NCBI GenBank assembly: GCA_026389735.1
Contig: JAPLHH010000296.1
Span: 1 to 5,882, forward strand
Source: Chloroflexota bacterium
GTDB lineage: Bacteria; Chloroflexota; Dehalococcoidia; GIF9; UBA5620
Reading direction: 5' to 3'
Length of the DNA: 5,882 nt
The notes under the pieces are model-generated. The model had not been told where the DNA came from, ran no database searches, and saw only the letters and a list, made by a program, of their open reading frames with translations. Each line of letters starts with the position of its first letter. Position 1 is the stretch's first letter. A program made the position numbers and the translations under genes. Positions 1 through 5,861 of this stretch are shown here, in pieces.

Positions 1-126
1 GGAACGAGATTTCTGCCCTTTACAGCCTCGTCCTGAATAACTGCCATGCCCGCTGCCATCGCCACGCCCCACGCGTTTTCTCTTGTGCTTGGCACCTGCT
101 GGAGATTTTAAATCATGCTGCTGCAT
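1..126 (-). CDS. rplO: 50S ribosomal protein L15, N-terminal part (cut by window edge)
   Basis: L15 is a 50S assembly protein with a long, basic, glycine-rich N-terminal extension that threads into 23S rRNA. Only the first 42 codons lie in the window; the gene continues beyond base 1. I read this frame directly from the complement: ATG at 126-124 begins [20 protein letters not shown] and continues [20 protein letters not shown], matching the family pattern HDLKPxxGxxxxxxRxGRGxGSGxGxxxGRGxKGQxxR. The start lies inside the end of rpmD (14-nt overlap, different frame), the only plausible start given the family N-terminus. A weak GGAAG Shine-Dalgarno sits at 136-140, nine bases upstream. In this cluster secY normally follows rplO, but that would be outside the window. 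Identity is secure; the exact start is probable. Confidence 0.93.
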   Translation of the reverse strand, partial: MQQHDLKSPAGAKHKRKRVGRGDGSGHGSYSGRGCKGQKSRS

Positions 127-307
127 CGGTGATCACTTCCACTTTAACTAAATGATTGACTTTAGATATCATACCTCTAACCGGAGGAGAATCTTCATGC
201 TCCACCGTCTCATTAAGGCGATGAAAGCCTAAAGCTTTCAAGGTTCGTCTTTGCTCCTTGGCATAGCCAATATCGCTCTTTATCCATTTGATACGCAGCT
301 TAGCCAC
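113..307 (-). CDS. rpmD: 50S ribosomal protein L30 (bacterial form)
   Basis: L30 is a small 50S protein with a ferredoxin-like fold that binds 23S rRNA; it is present in many but not all bacteria. The product is 64 aa, close to the usual 58-65. It begins (M)[19 protein letters not shown] and shows the family pattern SxIGxxxxQRxTLxALGxxRLNxTVxHxDxPxVRGMIxKVxHLVxV (roughly residues 11-56). I chose the GTG at 307 because it gives the family N-terminus and has an AAGGAGG Shine-Dalgarno nine bases upstream at 317-323. A longer reading frame to base 331 would add eight arginine-rich residues not seen in the family and would bypass that site. It overlaps the end of rpsE by 8 nt and the start of rplO by 14 nt, implying coupled translation of all three. 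The C-terminal tail VEVITDAAA is slightly longer than in the shortest homologues. Confidence 0.96.
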   Translation of the reverse strand: MAKLRIKWIKSDIGYAKEQRRTLKALGFHRLNETVEHEDSPPVRGMISKVNHLVKVEVITDAAA

Positions 308-842
308 TCGACTCAGCCTCCTTAATCTCAAGCTCAGCTTTGCGCCTTGCTACGGCCTCCTCAGGCTTCCTAAGGCTAGCTAAAGCCAACACAGTCGCTC
401 TGACTACATTAACAGGATTAGAGCTACCTAGAGACTTGCTAAGGACATCCTTTATACCTGCAGCTTCAAGCACTGAGCGAACACTGCTGCCAGCGATGAC
501 TCCAGTTCCAGGCGACGCCGGTTTAAGCAAGACCTTCGCCGCTCCTGACTTAGCCAGAACCTCATGTGGTATAGTAGTCCCTGACATAGTTACCTTGTAA
601 AGTCCCTTCCGTGCAATGACACCAGCCTTACGAATTGCTTCCGGTACCTCCTTGGCCTTACCTAAGCCAATCCCCACGTGTCCGTTGCCATCACCAACAA
701 CTACTAGAGCCCTAAAACGAAGACGCTTACCACCTTTGACAACCTTAGTTACCCGGTTAAGTGACACTAGCTTCTCGCTAAGGTCAAGCTCGCTGGCGTC
801 AACTTTGGTTCTCTCTTCAATTAGCTTCTTAATCGCTTTCAT
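300..842 (-). CDS. rpsE: 30S ribosomal protein S5
   Basis: S5 sits at the back of the 30S body, near the mRNA entry path, and contributes to decoding accuracy and subunit assembly. The 180-aa product has an N-terminal helical lead (1-22), the S5 double-stranded-RNA-binding-like domain (about 23-88, with [30 protein letters not shown] and PEAIRKA) and the C-terminal domain (about 96-160, with [20 protein letters not shown] and [12 protein letters not shown]). This is about 13 residues longer than E. coli S5, mainly at the charged N- and C-terminal ends. I chose ATG at 842 because GAGG lies six bases upstream at 849-852. A TTG at 854, overlapping the rplR stop, would add four residues but lacks this support. 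It starts 8 nt after rplR and its last codons carry the rpmD ribosome binding site. Confidence 0.96.
   Translation of the reverse strand: MKAIKKLIEERTKVDASELDLSEKLVSLNRVTKVVKGGKRLRFRALVVVGDGNGHVGIGLGKAKEVPEAIRKAGVIARKGLYKVTMSGTTIPHEVLAKSGAAKVLLKPASPGTGVIAGSSVRSVLEAAGIKDVLSKSLGSSNPVNVVRATVLALASLRKPEEAVARRKAELEIKEAESSG
317..323 (-). promoter_or_regulatory. Ribosome binding site of rpmD
   Basis: AAGGAGG, a near-perfect Shine-Dalgarno, lies nine bases before the GTG at 307 and inside the last codons of rpsE. It decides the GTG start of L30 over the longer in-frame alternative. Confidence 0.85.
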
Positions 843-848
843 CTTAAA

Positions 849-852
849 CCTC
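849..852 (-). promoter_or_regulatory. Ribosome binding site of rpsE
   Basis: GAGG lies six bases before the ATG at 842 and partly within the TGA stop of rplR. It favours the ATG over the TTG at 854 as the S5 start. Confidence 0.65.
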
Positions 853-1219
853 AAAAGTCTAGGCCAGCTTTCCTGGCAGCTTCCGCTAAAGCTTTAACTC
901 GTCCATGATACTTATAGCCGCCCCTGTCAAAAGCTATCTGTTTAATCCCCTTATTCAAGGTACGCTGAGCCACAAGGGAGCCAACCAGCTCAGCGCTTTC
1001 TGTTTTTCTCTTTCCTGTGATTTTGTCCATTATCTCTGCGTCCAAACTGCTCGCCGAAACCAGAGTATGCCCCGCAGAATCATCTACAACCTGAGCATAA
1101 ATATGATTCAAGCTGCGAAAAACGCAAAGCCTTGGCCTCGTCGCTGTACCGCTTACCCTGGCTCTAACCCGAACGTGACGTCGCTTTCGCGCTAACCTTG
1201 TATCTGTTCTAACCGCCAA
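851..1219 (-). CDS. rplR: 50S ribosomal protein L18
   Basis: L18 binds 5S rRNA and, with L5, helps load it onto the central protuberance of the 50S subunit. The 122-aa product matches the usual 115-122. It has the basic N-terminal arm ([20 protein letters not shown], 7-26) followed by the L18 core [20 protein letters not shown] (28-47), the [20 protein letters not shown] segment (83-102) and the typical ending [18 protein letters not shown]. The start is TTG at 1219, 3 nt after the rplF stop, with AAAGGA six bases upstream at 1226-1231 inside the last codons of rplF. No ATG is available near the family N-terminus, so TTG is the best call. Identity is certain; the start is very likely. Confidence 0.96.
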   Translation of the reverse strand: MAVRTDTRLARKRRHVRVRARVSGTATRPRLCVFRSLNHIYAQVVDDSAGHTLVSASSLDAEIMDKITGKRKTESAELVGSLVAQRTLNKGIKQIAFDRGGYKYHGRVKALAEAARKAGLDF

Positions 1220-1222
1220 TTT

Positions 1223-1774
1223 TTATCCTTTCAGTGTTGCCTTGCCCGCTTTGCCCGGTTTGAGACGGAGCCTCTCACCGGCATACTTGACACCCTTGCC
1301 TTTATAAGAGTCTGTAGGCCGTATAGCTCTAATTTGAGCCGCTGTCTCACCCACAAGCTCCTTATCAATACCAGTAATCCGGATGCGGTTTGTCCCTTCC
1401 ACCACAATTTCTATGCCAGCTGGTGGGGAAAAATCTACCGGATGGCTGAACCCAATTTGCAGCGATAGTTTATTCCCGGCTTTCTGCGCCCGGTAACCAA
1501 CACCACTCAACTCTAGAACCTTTTCAAAACCTTTAGTAACGCCCTCAACCATGTTAGCCAAAAGGCTACGAGTCAATCCGTGTAAAGCACGATGATTTCT
1601 ATTATCAGTAGGTCGCGCCACTATCAGATTTCCATCCTTCAACATAATGGAAATATCGGGGTGAAATGAGCGTGCCAGCTTACCCTTACCCCCCTCCACA
1701 ATCACTTCATTGCCCTTAATATTAACTTTGACACCTTGAGGCACAGGTATAGGCAATAATCCTATTCGAGACAT
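1223..1774 (-). CDS. rplF: 50S ribosomal protein L6
   Basis: L6 binds 23S rRNA near the sarcin-ricin loop and the factor-binding region of the 50S. The 183-aa product (usual 175-185) has two L6 repeats: the first at about 11-82 (IPVPQGVKVNI, GGKGKLARSFHPDI, NHRALHGLTRSLLANMVEGV) and the second at about 90-164 (SGVGYRAQKAGNKLSLQIGFSHPV shortened to its key residues GVGYRA and LGFSHP-like QIGFSHP, then IRAIRP and YKGKGVKYAGE). The tail LKPGKAGKATLKG is typical. I chose ATG at 1774 because MSRIG is the family N-terminus and GGAGG lies seven bases upstream at 1782-1786. The frame stays open to 1825, into the end of rpsH, but those 17 extra residues are unlike any L6. At 153-160 it reads PTDSYKGK where most homologues have a second proline or serine before the acidic residue. 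Confidence 0.97.
   Translation of the reverse strand: MSRIGLLPIPVPQGVKVNIKGNEVIVEGGKGKLARSFHPDISIMLKDGNLIVARPTDNRNHRALHGLTRSLLANMVEGVTKGFEKVLELSGVGYRAQKAGNKLSLQIGFSHPVDFSPPAGIEIVVEGTNRIRITGIDKELVGETAAQIRAIRPTDSYKGKGVKYAGERLRLKPGKAGKATLKG
1226..1231 (-). promoter_or_regulatory. Ribosome binding site of rplR
   Basis: AAAGGA lies six bases before the TTG at 1219, inside the final codons of rplF. It supports the uncommon TTG start of L18. Confidence 0.7.
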
Positions 1775-1781
1775 AGACTCG

Positions 1782-1786
1782 CCTCC
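1782..1786 (-). promoter_or_regulatory. Ribosome binding site of rplF
   Basis: GGAGG lies seven bases before the ATG at 1774, in the 22-nt rpsH-rplF spacer. It fixes the L6 start against the longer in-frame extension into rpsH. Confidence 0.85.
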
Positions 1787-1796
1787 GAAAGTCCAC

Positions 1797-2189
1797 TTAC
1801 CAAACATAACATAACATTTCACCACCGAAATTTCGGCGCCATGCCTCTTGCCCGGTCATGAGTCCTTTGGATGTGGACAAAATAGCAACACCAAGCCCAC
1901 CGTAGACACGAGGAATTTCCTTACGGCCAGCATATAGTCTAAGACCTGGCTTGCTAACCCTCTCCAAACCGGCAATGGCAGGACGTCCGTTTATATACTT
2001 TAATGATATCTTAATCATTCGTTGTGGCTTACCCCTGAGAACAGTATAATCAGTTATAAAGCCCTCATCTTTGAGTATTTTTGCGATAGAGAGCTTAATC
2101 CTGGACGCTGGCATGGGCACACTATCATGGTGCACCATGATTGCGTTGCGAATTCGAGTTAACATATCAGCGATGGGGTCAGTTACCAT
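1797..2189 (-). CDS. rpsH: 30S ribosomal protein S8
   Basis: S8 is a primary 16S rRNA-binding protein (helix 21 region) needed for early 30S assembly; in E. coli it also represses spc operon translation. The 130-aa product is of normal length. The N-terminus [15 protein letters not shown] (2-16) and [19 protein letters not shown] (27-45) form the first domain. The C-terminal signature covers [18 protein letters not shown] (95-112) and GGEMLCYVW (122-130). ATG at 2189 has GGAGG nine bases upstream at 2199-2203. The connecting segment [10 protein letters not shown] carries a tryptophan and an NF pair where many homologues read like EARRxxVGGE. It lies 25 nt after rpsN and 22 nt before rplF. Confidence 0.97.
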   Translation of the reverse strand: MVTDPIADMLTRIRNAIMVHHDSVPMPASRIKLSIAKILKDEGFITDYTVLRGKPQRMIKISLKYINGRPAIAGLERVSKPGLRLYAGRKEIPRVYGGLGVAILSTSKGLMTGQEAWRRNFGGEMLCYVW

Positions 2190-2214
2190 GGACTTATGCC
2201 TCCAGCACTTTCAA

Positions 2215-2400
2215 TCACCAGCTTGATTTTCTCACTCCAGGAATTTCACCTTTTAAAGCCAGCTGTCGAAAGCAAATACGACACAGACCAAATTTGCGTA
2301 TATAGGCACGGGGCCTACCACACAACTTGCATCGATTCCGATGCTGCACCCTATACTTTGGAGGGCGCTTCGATTTCAGAACTTTAGATAACTTTGCCAT
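2215..2400 (-). CDS. rpsN: 30S ribosomal protein S14, zinc-binding type Z
   Basis: S14 is a late-assembling protein of the 30S head. This is the short C+ form: 61 aa, with four zinc ligands as CxxC-x12-CxxC at Cys24, Cys27, Cys40 and Cys43 (RCKLCGRPR and [10 protein letters not shown]). The C-terminus ends in PGVRKSSW, typical of type Z S14. The N-terminus [15 protein letters not shown] fits the family. ATG at 2400 is the first possible start after the rplE stop. It is in the same frame as rplE, with four sense codons between stop and start. The only good Shine-Dalgarno, AAGGAG at 2417-2422, is 16 bases away, much further than for its neighbours. The gene lies 12 nt after rplE. Confidence 0.97.
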   Translation of the reverse strand: MAKLSKVLKSKRPPKYRVQHRNRCKLCGRPRAYIRKFGLCRICFRQLALKGEIPGVRKSSW

Positions 2401-2412
2401 TTTATCGAGAAC

Positions 2413-2955
2413 TTAACTCCTTCTAAAAGGCATACCTAGAGACTCGAGTAAACTCCTGCCTTCCTCATTGCTAGTTGCAGTAGTAACGATGATTATTTCA
2501 AATCCCCGCAGCTTATCCACCTTATCATAATCAATCTCAGGGAAAACTACCTGCTCCTTAATTCCTAAGGTATAGTTGCCTTCACCATCAAATGAATCGC
2601 GGGATATTCCTTGAAAATCCCTGATCCGTGCCAGAACAACACTAACGAGCTTATCAAAGAAGTCGTACATTCGCCTGCCCCGCAACGTCACCATCATACC
2701 GATAGGCATGCCGGCTCTGAGTTTAAAAGCGGCGATAGACTTTTTAGCTCGTGTCATTACTGGATGCTGCCCCGAAATAGCCACCAAATCCTTCTCAGCT
2801 CCTTCTAAAGCCTTAGGGTTTTGTATCGCTTCGCCCAAACCGATATTTAGCACGACTTTATTAAGCCTCGGCACTTGCATCACATTCTTATACCCGAACT
2901 TACGCATTAGTTCAGGCACTACTTCTTTCTCATACTTTTCCTTCAACCGTGACAT
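2413..2955 (-). CDS. rplE: 50S ribosomal protein L5
   Basis: L5 binds 5S rRNA in the central protuberance and contacts the 30S head (bridge B1b) and P-site tRNA. The 180-aa product matches the family length of about 179. Domain features in order: the lead [20 protein letters not shown] (8-27), [16 protein letters not shown] (28-43, the L5 signature region), [20 protein letters not shown] (65-84), [19 protein letters not shown] (86-104), RIRDFQGIS (110-118) and the C-terminal [20 protein letters not shown] (127-146). ATG at 2955 has AAAGGTG ten bases upstream at 2966-2972. It starts 20 nt after rplX. Near its 3' end the coding sequence also contains the distant Shine-Dalgarno of rpsN. Confidence 0.98.
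   Translation of the reverse strand: MSRLKEKYEKEVVPELMRKFGYKNVMQVPRLNKVVLNIGLGEAIQNPKALEGAEKDLVAISGQHPVMTRAKKSIAAFKLRAGMPIGMMVTLRGRRMYDFFDKLVSVVLARIRDFQGISRDSFDGEGNYTLGIKEQVVFPEIDYDKVDKLRGFEIIIVTTATSNEEGRSLLESLGMPFRRS
2417..2422 (-). promoter_or_regulatory. Distant Shine-Dalgarno-like site before rpsN
   Basis: AAGGAG lies in the last codons of rplE, 16 bases before the S14 ATG, against 5-10 bases for most genes here. Start at 2400 may therefore depend on re-initiation by ribosomes ending rplE; this is inference. Confidence 0.45.
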
Positions 2956-2975
2956 CCTTAAAATGCACCTTTCAA

Positions 2976-3287
2976 TTAATCGAGCACTTCATGACAGGAG
3001 CGACAAATTCGCGCTTTTCTACCATCACCAAGAAAATGGGAGCCAACCCGAGCTGGCTTGTTACATTTATTGCAAATTAACATGACGTTTGATATATCGA
3101 GCGGTGCTTCTAGCTCAATTATGCCAGCCTGCCTGGCTGCGCCGCGAGCTCGGGAATGGCGCTTAATCATATTAACACCTTCGATTATCACCTTGTCGTT
3201 CCTAGGCAAAGCCTTTCGTACCTTACCCTTCTTCCCCCTGTCTTTGCCGGCGATAACGAGAACCGTATCATTCTTTCTAATCTTCAT
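2976..3287 (-). CDS. rplX: 50S ribosomal protein L24 with C-terminal zinc ribbon
   Basis: L24 starts 50S assembly by binding the 5' part of 23S rRNA and lies near the exit of the peptide tunnel. The 103-aa product carries a KOW motif at about 4-31 ([20 protein letters not shown]), the [13 protein letters not shown] segment (34-46) and [14 protein letters not shown] (59-72). The C-terminus has two CxxC pairs (Cys72/Cys75 and Cys95/Cys98) around [14 protein letters not shown], the zinc-binding form found in many bacteria but absent from E. coli L24. ATG at 3287 follows the rplN stop by one base, with GAGG nine bases upstream at 3297-3300 inside rplN. Close coupling to rplN is likely. Confidence 0.97.
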   Translation of the reverse strand: MKIRKNDTVLVIAGKDRGKKGKVRKALPRNDKVIIEGVNMIKRHSRARGAARQAGIIELEAPLDISNVMLICNKCNKPARVGSHFLGDGRKARICRSCHEVLD

Positions 3288-3288
3288 T

Positions 3289-3657
3289 TCATAGAACCTC
3301 AGGAGCTAAAGATATTATCTTCATAAAATTCTTGTCTCGGAGCTCTCTAGCTACCGGACCAAAAATGCGAGTACCTCTAGGGTTGTTTTTATCATCCAAG
3401 ATAACCGCAGCATTCTCATCAAATCTAATATAAGAGCCATCCGGGCGATGATGCTGTTTAGTTATGCGCACAACCACCGCCCGAACCACCTCGCCCTTTT
3501 TTACAACACCGCCAGGTATGGCTCGCTTTACTGTACCTACAAAAACATCACCAACAGTGGCATATCTTCTCCGCGTGCCACCAGGCACGTTGATGCACAT
3601 AATCTGCCGAGCTCCAGTATTATCTGCTACCTTAAGTCTAGTATAAGGCTGAATCAT
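3289..3657 (-). CDS. rplN: 50S ribosomal protein L14
   Basis: L14 is a beta-barrel protein at the subunit interface (bridges B5/B8) and is the docking site of the silencing factor RsfS in bacteria that have it. The 122-aa product is exactly the standard length. Conserved stretches are [20 protein letters not shown] (1-20), [20 protein letters not shown] (36-55), [16 protein letters not shown] (71-86) and [19 protein letters not shown] (91-109), ending SLAPEVL. In E. coli this gene opens the separate spc operon; here it follows rpsQ by only 13 nt. ATG at 3657 has AAGGA at 3660-3664, only two bases away, and a weaker AAGAG at 3667-3671 at a more normal distance. Confidence 0.98.
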   Translation of the reverse strand: MIQPYTRLKVADNTGARQIMCINVPGGTRRRYATVGDVFVGTVKRAIPGGVVKKGEVVRAVVVRITKQHHRPDGSYIRFDENAAVILDDKNNPRGTRIFGPVARELRDKNFMKIISLAPEVL

Positions 3658-3670
3658 TATCCTTATCTCT

Positions 3671-3952
3671 TTAGATTATCTCAGCAGGCTCGACCTCAAC
3701 TACTTCCTTCCTGCTTATTATCTCTGCCACTCGCCAGCGCTTTTCCTTAGACAAAGGGCGAGTCTCAATAATCTTCACTACATCACCGACCTTACAGGCA
3801 TTAGCTTCATCATGGGCCTTGAATTTAGAAGTATGTCTGACCACCTTCTTGTAAAGAGGATGACGCCTTAAACTCTCCACCAACACCACCACCGTTTTAT
3901 CCATCTTATCGCTTATTACCGTGCCGGTTCTGGTCTTTCGTTTCGTTTTCAT
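3671..3952 (-). CDS. rpsQ: 30S ribosomal protein S17
   Basis: S17 is a primary 16S rRNA-binding protein of the OB fold, needed early in 30S assembly. The 93-aa product has the family opening [19 protein letters not shown] (5-23), the [20 protein letters not shown] segment (29-48) and the signature [20 protein letters not shown] (56-75). The glutamate-rich tail [11 protein letters not shown] is normal variation. ATG at 3952 lies 3 nt after the rpmC stop, with AGGA six bases upstream at 3959-3962. This is the last gene of the S10-type block; the spc-type block follows without a promoter-sized gap. Confidence 0.97.
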   Translation of the reverse strand: MKTKRKTRTGTVISDKMDKTVVVLVESLRRHPLYKKVVRHTSKFKAHDEANACKVGDVVKIIETRPLSKEKRWRVAEIISRKEVVEVEPAEII

Positions 3953-3955
3953 AAA

Positions 3956-4153
3956 CTATCCTATGCCAAGCTCCCTCTGTCTTATTACGGTCTGGATTCT
4001 GGCGATTCTTCTCTTAACTTTAGGCAACTCGCGGTGATTAGCCAACTGTCGAGTAGCCAGGCGAAGTCGTAAGTTAAAAAGCTCCTGGTGAGCTTCCCCA
4101 AACCGCTTCAATAATTCCGCGTCGCCCAGAGAACGAATCTCATCGATTTTCAA
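3956..4153 (-). CDS. rpmC: 50S ribosomal protein L29
   Basis: L29 is a two-helix protein at the peptide-tunnel exit, where with L23 it forms part of the docking site for trigger factor and signal recognition particle. The 65-aa product (usual 60-70) contains [20 protein letters not shown] (6-25), [18 protein letters not shown] (26-43) and the second helix [18 protein letters not shown] (45-62). The start is TTG at 4153; its bases form TTGA with the rplP stop, a 4-nt overlap typical of translational coupling. GAGG lies seven bases upstream at 4161-4164. No ATG is available near the family N-terminus (KIDEIRSL). Confidence 0.96.
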   Translation of the reverse strand: MKIDEIRSLGDAELLKRFGEAHQELFNLRLRLATRQLANHRELPKVKRRIARIQTVIRQRELGIG

Positions 4154-4581
4154 CTTTTCGCCTCTTCCTTAACCGTTTCTTTTACTACAAACCTAGCAGT
4201 AATAGGTAGCTTATAAGAAGCCAAATGTAATGCCTCACGAGCCACATTTTCTTTTATGCCACCTATCTCAAATAGCATTCTTCCTGGTCTGACTACAGCT
4301 ACCCAGTGGTCTGGAGAACCTTTGCCGCTGCCCATCCTCGTCTCCGCTGGCTTTTTGGTTACCGGCTTATCCGGAAAGACGCGAATCCACATCTGACCAC
4401 CACGACGTAGATAGCGAACTATGACACGGCGAGCAGCTTCAATCTGCCTAGCTGTTATCCATGCCGCTTCCTGAGCCTGCAACCCGAACTCACCAAAGGC
4501 AATAGTGCTTCCGGCTTGTGCCTTGCCTCTTAATTGCCCTCGATGAACTTTACGATACTTCACCCGCTTCGGCTGTAACAC
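4150..4581 (-). CDS. rplP: 50S ribosomal protein L16
   Basis: L16 lies beside the A-site tRNA elbow in the 50S and is needed for late maturation of the peptidyl transferase centre. The 143-aa product is close to the usual 136-144. It begins [19 protein letters not shown], followed by [20 protein letters not shown] (24-43), [20 protein letters not shown] (45-64), [20 protein letters not shown] (65-84) and the signature [20 protein letters not shown] (84-103). The start is GTG at 4581, which gives the family N-terminus and has AAGGAG five bases upstream at 4587-4592. The first 32 nt overlap the end of rpsC in another frame, the longest overlap in the window. Confidence 0.97.
   Translation of the reverse strand: MLQPKRVKYRKVHRGQLRGKAQAGSTIAFGEFGLQAQEAAWITARQIEAARRVIVRYLRRGGQMWIRVFPDKPVTKKPAETRMGSGKGSPDHWVAVVRPGRMLFEIGGIKENVAREALHLASYKLPITARFVVKETVKEEAKS
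4161..4164 (-). promoter_or_regulatory. Ribosome binding site of rpmC
   Basis: GAGG lies seven bases before the TTG at 4153, inside the last codons of rplP. It supports the TTG start of L29. Confidence 0.6.
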
Positions 4582-5221
4582 TTTCTCTCCTTACTTCAGG
4601 GTAAACACGACCTTTGTAAATCCAGACTTTAACGCCGATGTGACCCTGCGCAGTGCGAGCTTCAGCAAAACCATAATCGATATCGGCACAAAGTGTATGT
4701 AACGGTAACTGGCCCTGGAGGGTGGTTTCACGACGAGCAATTTCGACGCCCCCCAACCTTCCAGCACAGCTTATCTTCACTCCTTTGGCACCAGCCTGCA
4801 TTGTCCGAAAAGCTGTTTGTTTCATTGCTCTCCTGAAAGCCATCCGACGTTCAAGCTGGTCAGCCACATTCCTGGCTACCAAACTAGCCTCAAGCTCAGG
4901 CTGTTCGACCTCTTTAATAGATAGTCGCACTCTCTTGCCACAGATTCCCTCTAAATGTGACCTCAACTCCTCAGCACGTTGTCCTCCCCTACCAATAACA
5001 ATACCAGGGCGCGAAGAATACAAATTTACCAGAATTTCATTACCCTGGTGGTCAATTTCCACCCTGGCAACGCCACCTTCAGCACACTTTTCTTGAATAG
5101 CCCGGCGCAACTTCAAATCCTCATGCAGGAACTCAGTATAATGCTTCTCATCATACCACTTAGACTGCCAGCCACGAATGATACCGATTCTGAAACCGTA
5201 AGGATGCACTTTATGTCCCAC
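4550..5221 (-). CDS. rpsC: 30S ribosomal protein S3
   Basis: S3 lies on the 30S head at the mRNA entry channel, where it helps helicase activity on mRNA. The 223-aa product has the family N-terminus [20 protein letters not shown] (1-20), a type II KH domain (about 39-107; GxxG loop GRGG at 77-80 in [10 protein letters not shown]) and the C-terminal S3 domain (about 118-205; [53 protein letters not shown]). I chose GTG at 5221: it yields the conserved GHKVHP start and has AGGAGG nine bases upstream at 5231-5236. The frame stays open to 5251 but those 10 residues fit no S3. It overlaps rplV by 11 nt and rplP by 32 nt. Residue 178 is Cys (TGT, 4688-4690) where the family almost always has Arg. 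Confidence 0.98.
   Translation of the reverse strand: MGHKVHPYGFRIGIIRGWQSKWYDEKHYTEFLHEDLKLRRAIQEKCAEGGVARVEIDHQGNEILVNLYSSRPGIVIGRGGQRAEELRSHLEGICGKRVRLSIKEVEQPELEASLVARNVADQLERRMAFRRAMKQTAFRTMQAGAKGVKISCAGRLGGVEIARRETTLQGQLPLHTLCADIDYGFAEARTAQGHIGVKVWIYKGRVYPEVRRESVTAEAGEVS
4587..4592 (-). promoter_or_regulatory. Ribosome binding site of rplP
   Basis: AAGGAG lies five bases before the GTG at 4581 and is wholly inside rpsC. It fixes the L16 start despite the 32-nt overlap. Confidence 0.8.
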
Positions 5222-5561
5222 TTTGTTCTTCCTCCTCGGCAACAAAAACACTGATATGAGTGCAACGCTTCAAAATAGGAGCCACTCGTCCTCTAGCCTG
5301 CGGCCGGAATCTTTTGAAAGTATGCCCCTCATTGGCGAAAATATCGGCTATCTTAAGCTCGGCAGGTTCCATCTGGAAATTATTTTCAGCATTTGCTGCC
5401 GCCGATTTAATTGCCTTAGCCACAGCCCTAGCTGCCGCCGTCGGCACGAACTTAAGAATAGTCAAAGCCTCATCAACTTTTCTGCCCCGCACCATATCTA
5501 CAACCAACTTAGCTTTCCGAGGCGAAACACGAACATCTTTAGATACCGCTGCTACTTTCAT
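5211..5561 (-). CDS. rplV: 50S ribosomal protein L22
   Basis: L22 spans the 50S from its surface to the tunnel, where its long beta-hairpin lines the constriction near the macrolide site. The 116-aa product (usual 110-120) has the N-terminal RVSPRKAKLVVDMVRGRKVD (11-30), the helix AARAVAKAIKSAAANAENNF (43-62) and the hairpin with HTFKRFRPQARGRVAPILKR (80-99), then THISVFVAEE. The acidic tail EEEEQSGT is encoded by the purine-rich run that also serves as the rpsC ribosome binding site. ATG at 5561 lies 3 nt after rpsS; only a weak TAGG is nearby, so coupling to rpsS termination is likely. It overlaps rpsC by 11 nt. Confidence 0.97.
   Translation of the reverse strand: MKVAAVSKDVRVSPRKAKLVVDMVRGRKVDEALTILKFVPTAAARAVAKAIKSAAANAENNFQMEPAELKIADIFANEGHTFKRFRPQARGRVAPILKRCTHISVFVAEEEEQSGT
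5231..5236 (-). promoter_or_regulatory. Ribosome binding site of rpsC
   Basis: AGGAGG lies nine bases before the GTG at 5221, within the glutamate-rich codons ending rplV. It fixes the GTG as the S3 start. Confidence 0.85.
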
Positions 5562-5564
5562 TGC

Positions 5565-5861
5565 CTACAAACTAATCTTTCTTGCTTGAACAGTCACCTG
5601 CGCCTTACTAACGTGCCCGCGAAATGTCCGGGTCGCAGCGAATTCTCCCAGCTTATGCCCCACCATATCCTCAGTGATAAAGATGGGCACATGGCGCCGA
5701 CCATCGTGCACCCCAATGGTATGACCTATCATTTGAGGTAGGACAGTAGAGGCACGAGACCAGGTCTTTAGCACTACCTTTTCCCCAGAGCGATTAAGCG
5801 CCTCTATCTTTTTAACTAACTTAGCCTCGCAATAAGGACCTTTTTTAGATGAGCGTGACAT
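5565..5861 (-). CDS. rpsS: 30S ribosomal protein S19
   Basis: S19 forms a complex with S13 in the 30S head and contacts the A- and P-site tRNA region. The 98-aa product (usual 90-97) shows SRSSKKGPY (2-10), [20 protein letters not shown] (28-47), the S19 signature [20 protein letters not shown] (48-67) and [16 protein letters not shown] (68-83). In [12 protein letters not shown] a cysteine follows GPY where many homologues have V or I. ATG at 5861 has AGGGA four bases upstream at 5866-5870. The 21 bases before the start reach the window edge; rplB is expected upstream and its stop may be among them (in-frame TGA at 5877-5879 or TAG at 5863-5865), but too little remains to tell which. Confidence 0.97.
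   Translation of the reverse strand: MSRSSKKGPYCEAKLVKKIEALNRSGEKVVLKTWSRASTVLPQMIGHTIGVHDGRRHVPIFITEDMVGHKLGEFAATRTFRGHVSKAQVTVQARKISL

Noticed and set aside
1775..1825. 17-residue N-terminal extension of L6
   Set aside because: It overlaps the end of rpsH, is unlike any L6 N-terminus and lies upstream of a well-placed GGAGG that serves the ATG at 1774.
2190..2214. Longest intergenic gap (25 nt) as a possible promoter or small-RNA site
   Set aside because: It contains just the ribosome binding site of rpsH and is too short for a promoter; no hairpin followed by a T run is visible here or in any other spacer.
2940..2990. Possible S8 autoregulatory site at the rplX-rplE junction, as in E. 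coli
   Set aside because: The spacer is only 20 nt and I could not see a helix resembling the S8-binding site of 16S rRNA. A structure prediction and comparison would be needed before calling it.
5222..5251. 10-residue N-terminal extension of S3
   Set aside because: It is encoded by the rplV tail and ribosome-binding-site region; the conserved GHKVHP start with AGGAGG points to the GTG at 5221.
5223..5741. 172-codon plus-strand open frame opposite rplV and rpsS
   Set aside because: It lies antisense to two certain ribosomal-protein genes, resembles no family and is low in recognisable domain pattern. The same holds for the other plus-strand frames at 340-600, 616-897, 905-1195, 2708-3085, 3448-3750 and 4722-5096.
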